From Emydura subglobosa (lineage: Eukaryota; Chordata; Testudines; Chelidae): a DNA stretch of 64,000 bases. A model generated the notes under the pieces. That model worked only from the letters and a program-made list of their open reading frames with translations. It ran no database searches and was not told the DNA's origin. Shown one piece after another: positions 23,196 through 34,624 of the stretch (position 1 is the stretch's first letter; the number at the start of each line of letters is the position of its first letter). The stretch covers positions 39,415,460-39,479,459 of the forward strand of contig ML679970.1 in assembly GCA_007922225.1 (NCBI GenBank), in the 5' to 3' direction. The translations under genes and the position numbers were made by a program.

Positions 23196-24504
23196 TAAAT
23201 CCACTAACTTTTGGGAGGCTCGCAAAGTCTGTGGTGAGAGTGGCCATATAAGGCCCTAGATATCCACATCCACTGTGATCCGTACACAACATCTACCATC
23301 ATATACTGTGTATTCATCTATATCTATAGGCTGTTGGGCTGGGGAATTAGGGAGAGGGCAAAGTGTTGCTATGTGGGGGATTGGAGTTTGGCTCCCACAT
23401 TGAACCAAACTGGGAGAACTGCAGAGGCCCTGGGCTCAGTGAGTACATTGCTCCAGTGATCTGCTTTGGCAAACAAATGGGGTGCTATTGGCAGCCTCTG
23501 GAGGGAGCGATTTCCTGCTCCCCTTTATCTCTGACACAAGGAGGGAGTTTAAGAAAAGACTGAAATGGGAATGGAGCAGGGAATCCCTGGAACTATGAAG
23601 GAGGGGAGAGTTTTCCAAACCATCTCCTTTGCGAAGCAGGAAAAAAAAATTTATCCACTGTTACTTGATTTCCATCATTCCAAGATTCTCAAACTTTTGC
23701 CTGCCTTAACAAAGCAGCCCAGCAAACCTTCACCCTCTTTTTCACAGTGACTTGTTTGACTTCACTGCCCAAATTCACCTAAATTTGTGCTGTGGTTTAT
23801 TTTTTCCACCTTCTGAGCTAATTGTGAAATAAAATGTGGACTTTTGCAAACACCCCCAATTCTCCATGAGCTCTGGCTCCACCCCTCCAACATGTTCTCT
23901 CAGGTTCTCGGTATTAGCTCCTCCTCCACGTGGCTGGGTCTCTCGTTCACTGTGTTTCTTGGAACTTCAGCTACACACAGAGAAAGTGAGGGCACTGCTC
24001 GCCAGAACCCAAACCACAAGCTCTCCTGCTGTGCAGCTCCATCCGGCAGGCAGCATATGGCCAGGCAGCTTGCAGTGCAAAGATGGGGAAGTGGAAATAT
24101 ACTTGAGTATCATGACTAGAACTGAGCAAATACCTACCAAAAAAAAAAAATACCTACCATGTTTGTTACTATTAGCTAGAATCAAAATGCTGAATGTTAA
24201 CTGGCCATGTTCATACCCCTTTCCATTCTCTTCTATAGGGTGTTTATCTCCCATGATATCTGACCACCTTGCAGCCTTTAATGGGTTTAGTCCCACCAGA
24301 ATCCTGTAAGAAGTTCTACCCCCATGTTACAGATAGCAACTGAGGCATAGGAAATCTAAGGCTGAACCCAGGTCTCCATTGTCCCAGTTCCCCCATCCCA
24401 TTCATCAAATCATCCTTCCTCTACTTACTTTCCACCAGCAAAAACATTCATGGAAACAGCAAATTCAAGATTCAGGAGTATTAGCGTTCACCTTGGAAAC
24501 TTGA

Positions 24505-24745
24505 TTCCTAGGCCTGAACTACAATTAAAATTTAGATCAACCTAGTTACATCATTCAGGGGCAGGAAGAATTCACACTCGAGTGTTGTAGCTCCACTGAC
24601 CTAACCCCCAGCATACAGGCAGCATACTTGTCAACCTAGTTTTTGCTATTCAGGGAGGTGGATTACTTATACTGATGGAAAAACCCTTCCATTGCCTTAG
24701 GACGAACCTACACTGATACTACTGCTGTAGCTGTGCCATTGTAGC
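24505..24745 (-). repeat. MITE copy, reverse orientation
   Basis: AGGCCTGAACTACAATTAAA at the left and GGAGGTGGATTACTTATACT with GATGGAAAAACC at the right match the MITE at 21270-21500 read on the other strand. Confidence 0.6.
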
Positions 24746-25125
24746 ACCCAGAGAGTGAGACAAGCCCAAAGAGTTAATGGTCATCCACCCTGGGAACAGA
24801 AACCACAGCGGGTGATGTGTGTTGCCAATCAAAATGAACCAATGCTTTTCACATACGGAAGATCACAATTAATGATTCATGAACGTTTAAAGGGCCATGA
24901 TTGTTCATGAAAATTATTTGTCAAATTAACAGAATTTTGTAAGCCATTCACAGGAAATTTGTAAAAGTTAAAAAAAAAAAGGTGAATTTTATGGAATAAG
25001 TTATTCATCACAAATTATTCAGAGTCCAGGCTCATCATAAGAAAAAAGCCTTTGAAAAACATCTTCCTCAAGAAACTCGTTAAACACTGAAAAGCCCCTG
25101 TGTAATTAACCTCTTCACCCTATCC

Positions 25126-25307
25126 CAGTGTTTCTCAACCTGGGGGTTTAGAGGGGTCGCAAGTGCAGAGCTGGTATTGGGGGTGGCAAGAAAGGCAATT
25201 GCCTGGAGCCACAGGGGCGCCATGAAACTAAGCTACATGCCTCAGCCCCGTGGGGGTTGGACTCAGGCTTCAGGGGTACAGTAGTTTGGAAAGGTTAAGA
25301 ACCACTG
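25126..25307. mobile_element. non-autonomous hAT element (MER5/Charlie-like)
   Basis: The inverted ends are CAGTGTTTCTCAACCT and, read inward from the right, CAGTGGTTCTTAACCT, the classic hAT-Charlie terminus. The 8-bp flanks CCCTATCC at 25118-25125 and 25308-25315 are identical, the target duplication expected for hAT transposition. It is 182 bp and non-coding. Confidence 0.93.
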
Positions 25308-25704
25308 CCCTATCCACTTCTCTGCCACTCAAGATGGAACACAGTGTGAACTTTGGATGAGCACTGCTTTGCTGATGTCATCCTACTTCCCATTTGCATA
25401 GATATATAGGTATAGATAGCTATTCATCTTAACATATGTTGATGGGGGACTAACGCAAACTTTTATGGGTACAAGAGGAAAGAGCCTCCCGATTTACAAT
25501 CGTCCTCCAGTGGCTGTATGGCCGTATCACAGAACCCCTGCATAGTTTGGCACCGCTGGCAGCCTCTGTCCTTAGACTCAGCACTGCTGCGGTTCAGTAC
25601 TGTGCGTACTGGAGTACAAAGTAGGTACCACAGAGTGGGCCATAGGCCAGAGTTGCGGTACAGGACCAGAGCTGTGTGTTGGCCCAGCAGTGGGATGACA
25701 AAGT

Positions 25705-26140
25705 ATTATAGGTTGGAATCTCATTGGGACAGGGACTGCCTTTTTGTTCTGTGTTTGTACAGCACCTAGCACAAAGGGGTACTGGTCTATGACTGCACTA
25801 CTAGATGCTAGGGCCATGTCTATACTGATGGCAGCAAATTCACCGCCACCAAATCAATCTTTCTGGATCGATTGAGCAGTCAGTGTAGACCCACTCAATC
25901 GATCAGGAAGCCGACGCTGGTGACCACCCTCTCAAGTAGCGTAGCAATGCGTCGACAGGAACACTGTTCCCGTCAGCACAGCACATTGTAGACAGCGCAG
26001 AGAAGGGAAGCAGAGCAGGCGACGTGAGTTACGCAAACTACTCTGCATAGTTTGCATAACCCCTGTTGACTGCCGCCAAATCTCCAGGTAAGTGTAGACC
26101 AGGGCTAGGATAGGACAAATAATAAACAGTAATAATAATC
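25705..26140 (+). repeat. 'GGGACAGGGACTG' SINE-like repeat split by a MITE
   Basis: The first half (25705-25808) has TGGGACAGGGACTGCC, TTTTTGTTCTGTG and TACAGCACCTAGCACAAAGG. The tail (26107-26140) has ACAAATAATAAACAGTAATA. In between lies a palindromic MITE (about 25811-26105), bordered by TA, with ends GGGCCATGTCTATACT and AGTGTAGACCAGGGC. Confidence 0.75.
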
Positions 26141-27719
26141 AGTACGGTCATAAACTCTGGAGAGTAACCCCACAGTTTTCTTTCACATAACACAAAATAC
26201 AAAATTAACAGCTACAGGGGCAGGAAGATAGCATGTTAATCTTTTTAGCACCCCAACCACTTCCTTCAGGCTCTGACTGGTGCGTCTCAGCAATTCTGGA
26301 GACAACCCTTGGTACGCTGTTCCTGCCTCGAGTGTCCCGAGGCTACAGGGAAGACGAGGGTCGACAGCCCTGGTGGTGCTCTGCCTATGAGGCATTTAAG
26401 AGTTGGGAAGCAGGGGGAGACAGTGAGGGGTGCGGAAGTCTGGGTGTATACCCGCCACCTCTCCCCCCCACACACCACTCACTCGCTTCCTGGGAATGTT
26501 TTTACATGTGGTTTTTTTCCAGAAACCTCATTTCCCAGAATCCAGGACTTTCTGAAGAGCCTAATCTGATGTTCACCTGATTGCTACCTCCGTCTGTTTG
26601 TCCACTGGCTCCCAATCAATCTGCAACAGGACACAGGGAGGCCAAGCAGGAAATATGAGCCTATGGCAATGACCTTGGAAGCCATGCAAAATTCCCCCCT
26701 CCTTTTTAAACAATAGGCCTCCAGGCCAGCTCAGTGTTCAAATGGAAGCATAGCTCACAGCAATCCCAGTTCCCCTGCCAGGCTCCTCCGGCTGGCAGTG
26801 GGGGTGGCGGAGGGAAGGGAAGGGACACACTTCACATATCCCTGAATCTCTCTCACAGATTCTGGCCAGCTCCATACCAAGGGGGAGCTGAGGCAGCCAT
26901 GCCTAGTGCTTTCGGGGCAGAGCCCAGTACAAGGCCAGAGGGGGGCCTTTTATCCCAAACAGATCAGGAGGAGGGAATCAGAGAGATTATGAGGCAGCTG
27001 CATAGATGCTTCCAGCATAAATCTTCACTCCCTCATAGCTGCCCCTGATCATTCGCAAAACGCTTGCTTCTGCTGATGCTGCCGATACTGGCCATTATTG
27101 AAGACAGGATCCTGGACTACATGAACCACTGGTCCGCTCCTGTCTGGCAATTCCTGTGTTCCTAAAACCCCATTTAGGCTAATGTTGGTGTGGGACAGAG
27201 GAAATGGGTCATGGATTCTGTCCACATTAACCTGCAAGCTTTATTCAAGTGATTCCCCCCATTTCTTTTCTGCAGTAGTTTCTCCCCACTCTCTAGCCCT
27301 TACTTCCTGCCCTGTACTTTAACTGCTAGACCACACTGCCTCTCTGCTGATGACCTGAGTAACATGTGGCTAGCACAAGCCCAGTCTCAAACAGAATAGG
27401 ATTCCACAGGAGCAGAGGCTTTGAAGGCAGGAAACTAAGAGCCCATGTGTTGCATGAGGGCTGAGAGATACAGGGAATAACTAGTATTGTACAAAGGCGA
27501 TACCCAGAGCATGCATTAGGTCAATCCATTTCAACCATGTGCGCTCCTAAAGGAAAGCTGCCTCCTTCTCTCTGCTCATCATAGAGGGAGTGAATTGCAT
27601 TTGGAAAGAAAGGTTGGGGATTTAATTAAAAATTGACATTTATGAGTCTCCTTTGGCACTCCCCAGATGTCCTAGCACAACTTCTTTTATCAAAGGAACC
27701 CAAAGTTCTTTCCAAAGGT

Positions 27720-27888
27720 GGGCAAGCATTGCCGTCTCTACCTCACACATAGTAAAGTCAGAGGCACAGAGATGGGAAGTGATTTGCCTTGGGTCACACA
27801 GTAGCTCACGGGCAAAACTAGGAAGAAAATTCAAGTCTCCTGGCTCCCAATCCATTATTCTAACCACTAGACTAACATGGCTTTCTGC
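27720..27888 (-). repeat. MIR-like SINE
   Basis: AGAGGCACAGAGATGGGAAG, TGATTTGCCTTGGGTCACAC and CAAGTCTCCTGGCTCCCAAT are MIR landmarks in reverse orientation. Confidence 0.65.
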
Positions 27889-28211
27889 ACTTGTGGAAAA
27901 GTGACACCATTTCTGGCATTAACAGTCAGTGTGAGGAATAAAAGCAGAGGTTTTGCATCAGAAATCTCTACTCAGCATTGATACTGGCTTACACATAAAA
28001 CAGTAGATAAATCCCCTCCCTTGCAATCTGTCTATTTGAATACACAAATTAATTAGTCCAGATCTGTCTTCTTCTCCCTTTTGTATGGCTCTGAAGAAAT
28101 TAAAAGGTTCATAATTAAAGTTAACTAAAAGTTCAGTTATAATCCAGAAAAGCCCTCTTAGAGCAAACCTTTGATTATATAACATATTCTAACACAAACA
28201 AAATGTCACTC

Positions 28212-28497
28212 AGGCTACGTCTACGCTTGGAGATAAAGGTGTGATTCCTAGCTTGCATAAATATACTTACGCTAACTTGAAAGCTGTAGCTGTGGTAACA
28301 TGGGCAGTGGCGAGCAGTGGCACAGGCTAGCCGCTCTGAGTACAAGCCCGCCTGGAACCTGTGGGTACCTTCTTGGTTAGTTCATGACACTGCTCACCAC
28401 TGCTACTGAGGCTACACTACTCTCTTGAACTAGTGAGAGTATATCTCCACAATCTAGGAATCACACCCCTACCTCCAAGTGTTGACGTAGCCTTAGC
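28212..28497. repeat. MITE with long terminal inverted repeats
   Basis: GGCTACGTCTACGCTTGGAG at the left end matches, read inward from the right, GGCTACGTCAACACTTGGAG. The similarity runs on through AGGTGTGATTCCTAG. It is non-coding and lies in a HEMK1 intron. Confidence 0.85.
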
Positions 28498-28795
28498 TGA
28501 TATGAAGGTGGCAAGTAAATAGCAGTAGTTTTAGTGCATACTTCCATTCAAGAACATCAAAGCTAAAGAAAACACAATATCCTTGGTCTTGCCGAAACAA
28601 AAGAAGTTAGAAATCTAAGAAATATAGAACTAAGAATGCACATCCCCCCAAAAAAATCTTAACACTGCCCCATAGCAATGTTAGCCAATATGCTAACCAG
28701 TTCACAGTAGCACAGCAATGCTAACCAGTACACATACAGTATTGGAAACATGCAACTCAGAAGATGGGGTTTACGATTTTTCAGATACACACAAA

Positions 28796-28798
<3 letters not shown>

Positions 28799-28843
<45 letters not shown>
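28799..28843. repeat. (AC)n microsatellite
   Basis: An uninterrupted CA/AC run of about 45 bp. The open frame over it, rich in Cys-Val, is an artefact. Confidence 0.97.
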
Positions 28844-28844
<1 letters not shown>

Positions 28845-29319
28845 CTCATGCTGCATGTGCCACTTAGTCCCTACTCCATCCTTTCCTCTTTACAGGTAAG
28901 TGATCTATTTTCATGATCTAGCCCCCACAACTAATATAAGACAAAACTTGTCAAGGATTAAAAAGCCTCCTATGGCTTGAAGATGGTGCTGAGACAAAGG
29001 GCTGTGGATAGGGGTGGCTAATTTGTGAAAACCAATGACTGAGGTCGAAACCTCCCCTGCCCCCTGCTCTGCCTCTTCCCCCCAGGCTCTGCCCCTGCTC
29101 CTCTTCCTTCCCCCTTGTCCCGTCTCTCGCTGCTCCAGCTCCAGCAGCAGCTACTCTTCCCGCCCTCCAGGTGGCAGAACAGAAGCCAATTGCGGACGGT
29201 TACTTAGTTAGCTGGATTTTTGGTGTCCAGTCAGTAGTACTGGATAGACATTGTCAGGTCCCCTTTTTGACCAAACTTTCCAGTCGAACACAGGACACTT
29301 CGCAACCCTAGCTGTTGAG

Positions 29320-30040
29320 GTGTCTCAAATTGCCATGATGAATCTCCGAAGGCTCAGGTGGGGTGGTGGACCCTGAACAGGCCTATGGGGAAGGTCAGAG
29401 TGCTGGATAACCATCTACGGTTTAGGGAGAAAAGCCTCCTAAAGATAACTGGGAGTTGTCCCTTCCTGTGGCTCTCCTTTCAATAAGTCCACAGGAAAGA
29501 GCTTCAGAGGGCTCTGGAGGGACCCAACTGTCCCTCTCTGACAGGAAAGCCATCTCCAGGGGAGCGGAATTTGGAAGGAGATAATGATTACTTCTAAAAG
29601 CAAGCCTTCATTTGCCTAAAAATACAGCATCATCTGTCAGGGAGGAAAACAGACACCGGAAACCCTATTAATTATCAGCTACAGAAAAATAATTCCTGGA
29701 AGTCAAAAGAACCTAGGGAGAGGAGAGTGAATCTGAGCCTGGAGTGCCCTCTAGGGGTGAAACATGTGTTACCAAAATAACAACTTTAAATATAGGACCA
29801 AATTAAAAACTCCTATATGTGAAATTATGGTCAGGCTTAATAATCAGGCCTGTAGTTACCCATGTAAAATAATATCTGGTTTGCCTCTGACTTGAACTGT
29901 CGTTCACCTAATTTTGCTTTTCTCTATTCAACAAGGTGCTAGAAAACCTGTACATTGTGCAGAAGAAAAGCACACAATTTAGGCTAGGAACTTGTGGAAG
30001 GTCTTTCCCCAAAAGGCCAATGATCTATTGTGGAATTATA
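29320..30040. other. intronic, nothing identified
   Basis: I see no exon, RNA or nameable repeat apart from the old repeat at about 29215-29310 just to its left. Confidence 0.4.
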
Positions 30041-30045
30041 CTCTA

Positions 30046-30175
30046 TTTAGACTAAGCTCTATGGGGGTAGGACCTACCTTTTTATTTTGTGTTTCCATAG
30101 TACCTAGAACAATGGGGTCCTGGTCCATGACTGAGATTACTAGGCACTACTTCAACCCAAAAATAAGATATAGAA
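30046..30175 (+). repeat. 'GGGTAGGAC' SINE-like repeat
   Basis: ACTAAGCTCTATGGGGGTAG, TTTTTATTTTGTGTTTCCAT and AGAACAATGGGGTCCTGGTC match the family seen at 15255, 25705 and 42765. Confidence 0.65.
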
Positions 30176-30179
30176 CAAC

Positions 30180-32515
30180 AACAAATCAAAAGTAGAGAAG
30201 AGCCAACCTCACATGTAAATTGCTGGTAGAGTAATCTGGGGTGTAAATACAGAAATAAAGGCAGCCACCTTTCTTGCAAAAGATGTTTGGTGTTTTGAGC
30301 CTTTCACTTTGATACTCCGAAATCTTATGCAGTTCTTGCAGAGGCAAGAATTTTCTGAGACAAGAGTTTAGTATCAGTTTCTTACAGAAATCTTGCAATT
30401 ATCTGAACTGAACAAGCATTCATGGGCCCAATGTCAATAGTTAGAGCTTAAAATAACTCTGGTTTCACATAGAATTTCAGCTCCACTGTGATGGGTTTCA
30501 AAGAAACCTAAATGCTAATATAAAATACAAGAAAGGGTGTGAAACCATACGAATGGAAATGAATGCAAAAAATTGTGGGTTGACAGTGGATGGAGCTTAC
30601 ACACCATGGAGAAGGGTGCAGCATAAGAACTTCAATAGACTAGAAAGTGGTGAATTTCACACAGATGAAAAAGAAAAATCAGAAAAAGGAGTTTATTTTT
30701 CCATTTATATATTTGCTCATACAATCAAGTATGATTCTGCAGATTTCACATCGCTTATGTGTCTGCTTCCTTATTCTTTTTTGTATTAATGCAGCACGTT
30801 GGGACCGAAATCAAGAATTTAGATCCAATTATAGTATATGCTGTAGAAATATGTAATAAAAAAACCAGCCCCTTCTCCTAGCTTTGCCCACGTTTACAGG
30901 CAGGAACATTCGTGGAAGCAGCAAAGTCCCACCAAATATCAATAGGAAGCATGTTTTGTACTTGTAAATATATCTGCATTACTGTCTCAATAGCAACAGT
31001 TACACGCAGGAAGCTGAAACATGCCAGTCAATCAAAATGAACCAGTTCAAATATGGGTTAACAATTACCGGCAGTGAGCTGCCTGCAGACGATCTACAGA
31101 CCAAGAATTATTCACAGACTTATATGGTGAATGATTTCTAACTCCTAATGGCCATGAGAGCACTACAAGCTGCTTTCAGACAAATCACAAGCAGAAAGAC
31201 AGCTCAAATGTACTGATTCCTTATTTCCTCAAAAAAAAAAAAATTGACGGTACATTTTTCTGTTGCACTTTAAAAATAAAATGGAATTCATGAAAAGCTA
31301 CATTGGCAATACATGCAATGTAACATGTACCCCTGCAACACAACACACAGAGTTCAATGTCTGAAGCAGCAGAGGGAAAGGATCTGGACACCCACTCATC
31401 TTGTGCAACAGATTACACAAATTATGTGGTACGTGGAAAGAACACACGCACAAAGCATCATCCAGTTGGATGCTGCTCAATATCTGGATCTGTCCCCACC
31501 CACTTCCTATCCAAGTATCCCTCCCCTTCCCCTCCCCCCCACCAAAAGCTGGCCCATGAGCTCTCCCACACAGTGTCAACAGGGCCATGTGTTTGTTGTA
31601 AGTGTGACATAAATGGTCTTGCCCACACACCGTCTCAAGACAACAAACAAGAACTGAGTTCCCAATGTTTTTGTCAGCTTGACATTAAACTAGAGGGCAC
31701 TGCAGGGAATGGTGACAGTGTAGGATGGGCTTAAGGCCAGGCAGAAAGGACACACAGATATTCAACTGAATCTCTCTGCGTCAGATACCAGACGTGGCTG
31801 GCTCAAAATATAGAAGCTTCATCATGCTCCCATTGCTTAATGTGGGATGAGCAGAATCAGACCATAGCAATACAGAGACATAAACAGCGGCAAGAGTGAA
31901 GCTAAGCATACCTCACTATCTCTCTCCATGCTACTCCCAACCAGTGTATGACATTACAGAAATGATGAGACACCAGAAAGCCAAGAAACAGCAACAGTTA
32001 AAAGAGAAGCAGCAGTAGCCTGGGGCATATGATGCTGCTGCTGCTCTGCCAGTGTAGTTTCCCCTCTAACTCCTACTCATCAGCACCCTCCCACTACTCT
32101 TCCCTATCACCATCCCTCATGGGATCCATAGCTACTTTCTCTTCTATTTCCAGTCCCCCCAAACTCAGCAGCAGCACAGCCCACCTGCCTTCCAGCCATT
32201 GCGTTCTCACAATCAGTGCCTGCTTGATTGCTTCCTCCTTCCCGTTGGGCTTGGCAAATTAGATCTAAATTAGTGGGTGGCAAGACATACCATGTCTCCC
32301 TATAAAAGAATTTGCTGACATAAGAAACATTCCCAGGAACCACAACAAAGGGGAAATTTAAAGCCTTTCAAATCTCTAGTATGCCAACAAAGGGTTCTGA
32401 GCCCACATGCAGGAGGGGGTGACCCTGAGGAGATTTCATCTGGGATCCATTCGGGGGTGGAAAGAAGGAATGTAACTGAATTTTGTTGGTTAAAATGGCA
32501 CTGTGGCTTGGATGT
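30180..32515. other. intronic, nothing identified
   Basis: This long stretch of the 18.9-kb HEMK1 intron holds several short open frames (for example 31357-31734) without recognisable domains, and no repeat that I can name. Confidence 0.35.
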
Positions 32516-32516
32516 C

Positions 32517-32790
32517 TAAGGCCTTGTCACATGAGAAAGATTTTTTAGTATACCCTAAGATGTGACTTTAAACCACTGTAATTATACTGGTATCAGCTTC
32601 TATGTGGGCACTCTTGTTCCAGTTTGCAATGACCTCCTTTAAGTTTAACTTATGCCACTTGTGAAGGGATTTAAGTTATATGAAAAAAAGCCACTCTTAT
32701 ACTGGAATACGAGTGTCCACACAGTGGGTTATAGTGGTGTAACTGTTAAAACTTCCCCTTGCAGACAGGATTTCAGTTAAGCTACTCACA
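32517..32790. repeat. MITE, 'AAGGCCTTGTC' family
   Basis: The left end AAGGCCTTGTCACATGAGAA and inner words (ATACTGGTATCAGCTTCTA, GAGTGTCCACACAGTGGG) mark a reptile MITE. The right end is unclear. Confidence 0.5.
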
Positions 32791-33150
32791 CGGGGTTCCT
32801 GCCTGCATTAAACACGCTCAAATGCAGCACATTCCAGAATGCTGCACTGCAATTTGGGCCAGTGGAGACTCATTTACCAAAGCATGCAAGCATACAGGCT
32901 CAACTAGTAATGCTCTCTTGTATTAGCAATCACAGCCTGCCCCGTATACAGTAGACCTTTGTTTAAGAATTGGCAGGATTGGTGCTGCATGGAGAGAATT
33001 AGAGCACAGCACTGAAGGAAGCCTCGTCAGCAGATGTTTTGACTTTTGGACCATACATGGCCAATCCTCTTAGCCATCCAGTTCCCTCACTTTGTCACCA
33101 GTCTGGGCAAGCAAGGAACACACAAATGACTCAAGGGATTGGTAATGAGT

Positions 33151-33725
33151 AAGGTTAAGATTTTGTCAGTTATTTTCAGTAAAAGTCAGGAATGGGTAAC
33201 AGGCAATAAACAAAAGTTCATGGAAGCCCACAACCTATTTCTGATTTTTACTAAAAATAATTGTGACAAAATGGGGCTGACTGGAGGAATGAGAGCCTGA
33301 GCCCCACAGGGGTGGGGGCAGGGGTCCAGCACCTGCTGCAGCTGACAGCTCCAGGGCCCCACTGCCTGCAGTGGCTCAGACCTACGGGGCCGCGGCTGGG
33401 AGCTCTGGGTCCGTGGGTCCCCGTCACTCATGGCAGCAGGATGCTCAGAGTTTCCCTCCAGCAGCTTGGAGTTCCAGGTCTGCAGGTCCCGCTACCACCT
33501 GTGGCAGGAGGGAGATCTGCATTCCCCCCGCACAGCAGTATGGAGCTCTGGGGCTGGCAGCTGGGAGCTGCAGGGCCCTCTGCTCTCCACAGTGGCTGGG
33601 AGCTCCGGAGCCAGTGGCTGGCAGCTCTGGCCCCGCTGCCCCAGGGCTGAAGCAGAAAATGTCACGGAGGTCTCTGGAAGTCACAGAATCCGTAACTTCC
33701 ATGACCTCTGTGACATAATCTTATC
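33151..33725. mobile_element. fold-back DNA element with inverted ends and 11-bp flanking duplication
   Basis: TTGGTAATGAG occurs immediately left (33140-33150) and immediately right (33726-33736). The ends TAAGATTTTGTCA and, inverted, TAAGATTATGTCA are terminal inverted repeats. A further internal palindrome of about 90 bp at the left (from about 33165 to 33255) would form a hairpin. The middle is GC-rich and gives overlapping meaningless open frames on both strands. Confidence 0.75.
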
Positions 33726-34456
33726 TTTGGTAATGAGATATGGAACCCACCATGTCTAGGACACTGGTTCAAATCCAGCCCAGGCCAGAAATGACCTGTT
33801 TGGTGGCCTAAGGAATGAGTTGGTAATCTGAGTCCTGGTTTTTCAGTGCCCTGGCCTGCAGAGGCTATCCAACAGCTATCAGAAGGTAACAGCTTCCATC
33901 CCCAACCAACCCAAGCTGATCTGAACCAGCAAAGACACAAATAGGCTCCAAGTATCCCATCACCAATATCCTGAGATTTAAAGAGGGATTGCTACCTTCA
34001 ACCACAGGCTGATTGTGTTCACATAAGCTCTGAATAGCTGCAAGCTTCTTATTCTGGTATTAAAGTACCAAGCCATTGGGCTCTATCAACAATGTCCTTT
34101 GACTACGGAGAAAGTCATTACTATAGCCAAAAAAAAAAAAAGGAAACCACACCAGCTCCTTCCACCTGGGGTGTCCTTGTAACTGGCAGAGGTGAAATAG
34201 ACTAGCTAACAAAGCCTGCCCTAGCACAGGGCTGGGAGATACACAGCCCTCTCCCCAACCTTCATGGGACAGGAAGCAAAGTTCGCCTACAACTGTCTCA
34301 AATATCTCCTTTCTGCTCCCTCCCCCAACCCCTAAGGAAGTGTGAGGTGGTCGGTCTGGCCTGCTCATCACCTATAGACTCATGTAGTACAGGGCTCATC
34401 AGTAGCAATGCAGTGCATGGAAGAGCATCTTAAACCCCTCTTTTCCAAGGTCTTAC

Positions 34457-34550
34457 CTCTGTCTCGGGCCGAGGAATGAAGACTGGGGGTCTCATCTTGA
34501 GGGTCAGTTCCCGGAAATCCCACTCACCAAGGACATACTGCACAGGCATC
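34457..34550 (-). CDS. HEMK1: HEMK1 coding exon ([11 protein letters not shown] to PRPETE)
   Basis: This 94-bp exon has a TGTTACAG acceptor and a GTAAGACC donor. It reads [19 protein letters not shown] and [12 protein letters not shown], close to human MPVQYILGEWDFQGLSLRM and [11 protein letters not shown]. The PRPETE block is a HemK family signature at the start of the catalytic domain. The start of CR1 copy 2 is only about 75 bp upstream of the acceptor. Confidence 0.96.
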
Positions 34551-34624
34551 CTGTAACAGGAGAGGGTGGGTTACACATCCCATTATGACTAGGCTCCCCA
34601 GTTACAGACAAGGCCTCAATGACT

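Noticed and set aside
28659..28856. Cys-Val repeat protein
   Set aside because: Translation of the (AC)n microsatellite.
33312..33759. Overlapping plus- and minus-strand frames of about 110 codons
   Set aside because: They lie in the GC-rich middle of a fold-back DNA element and have no domain.
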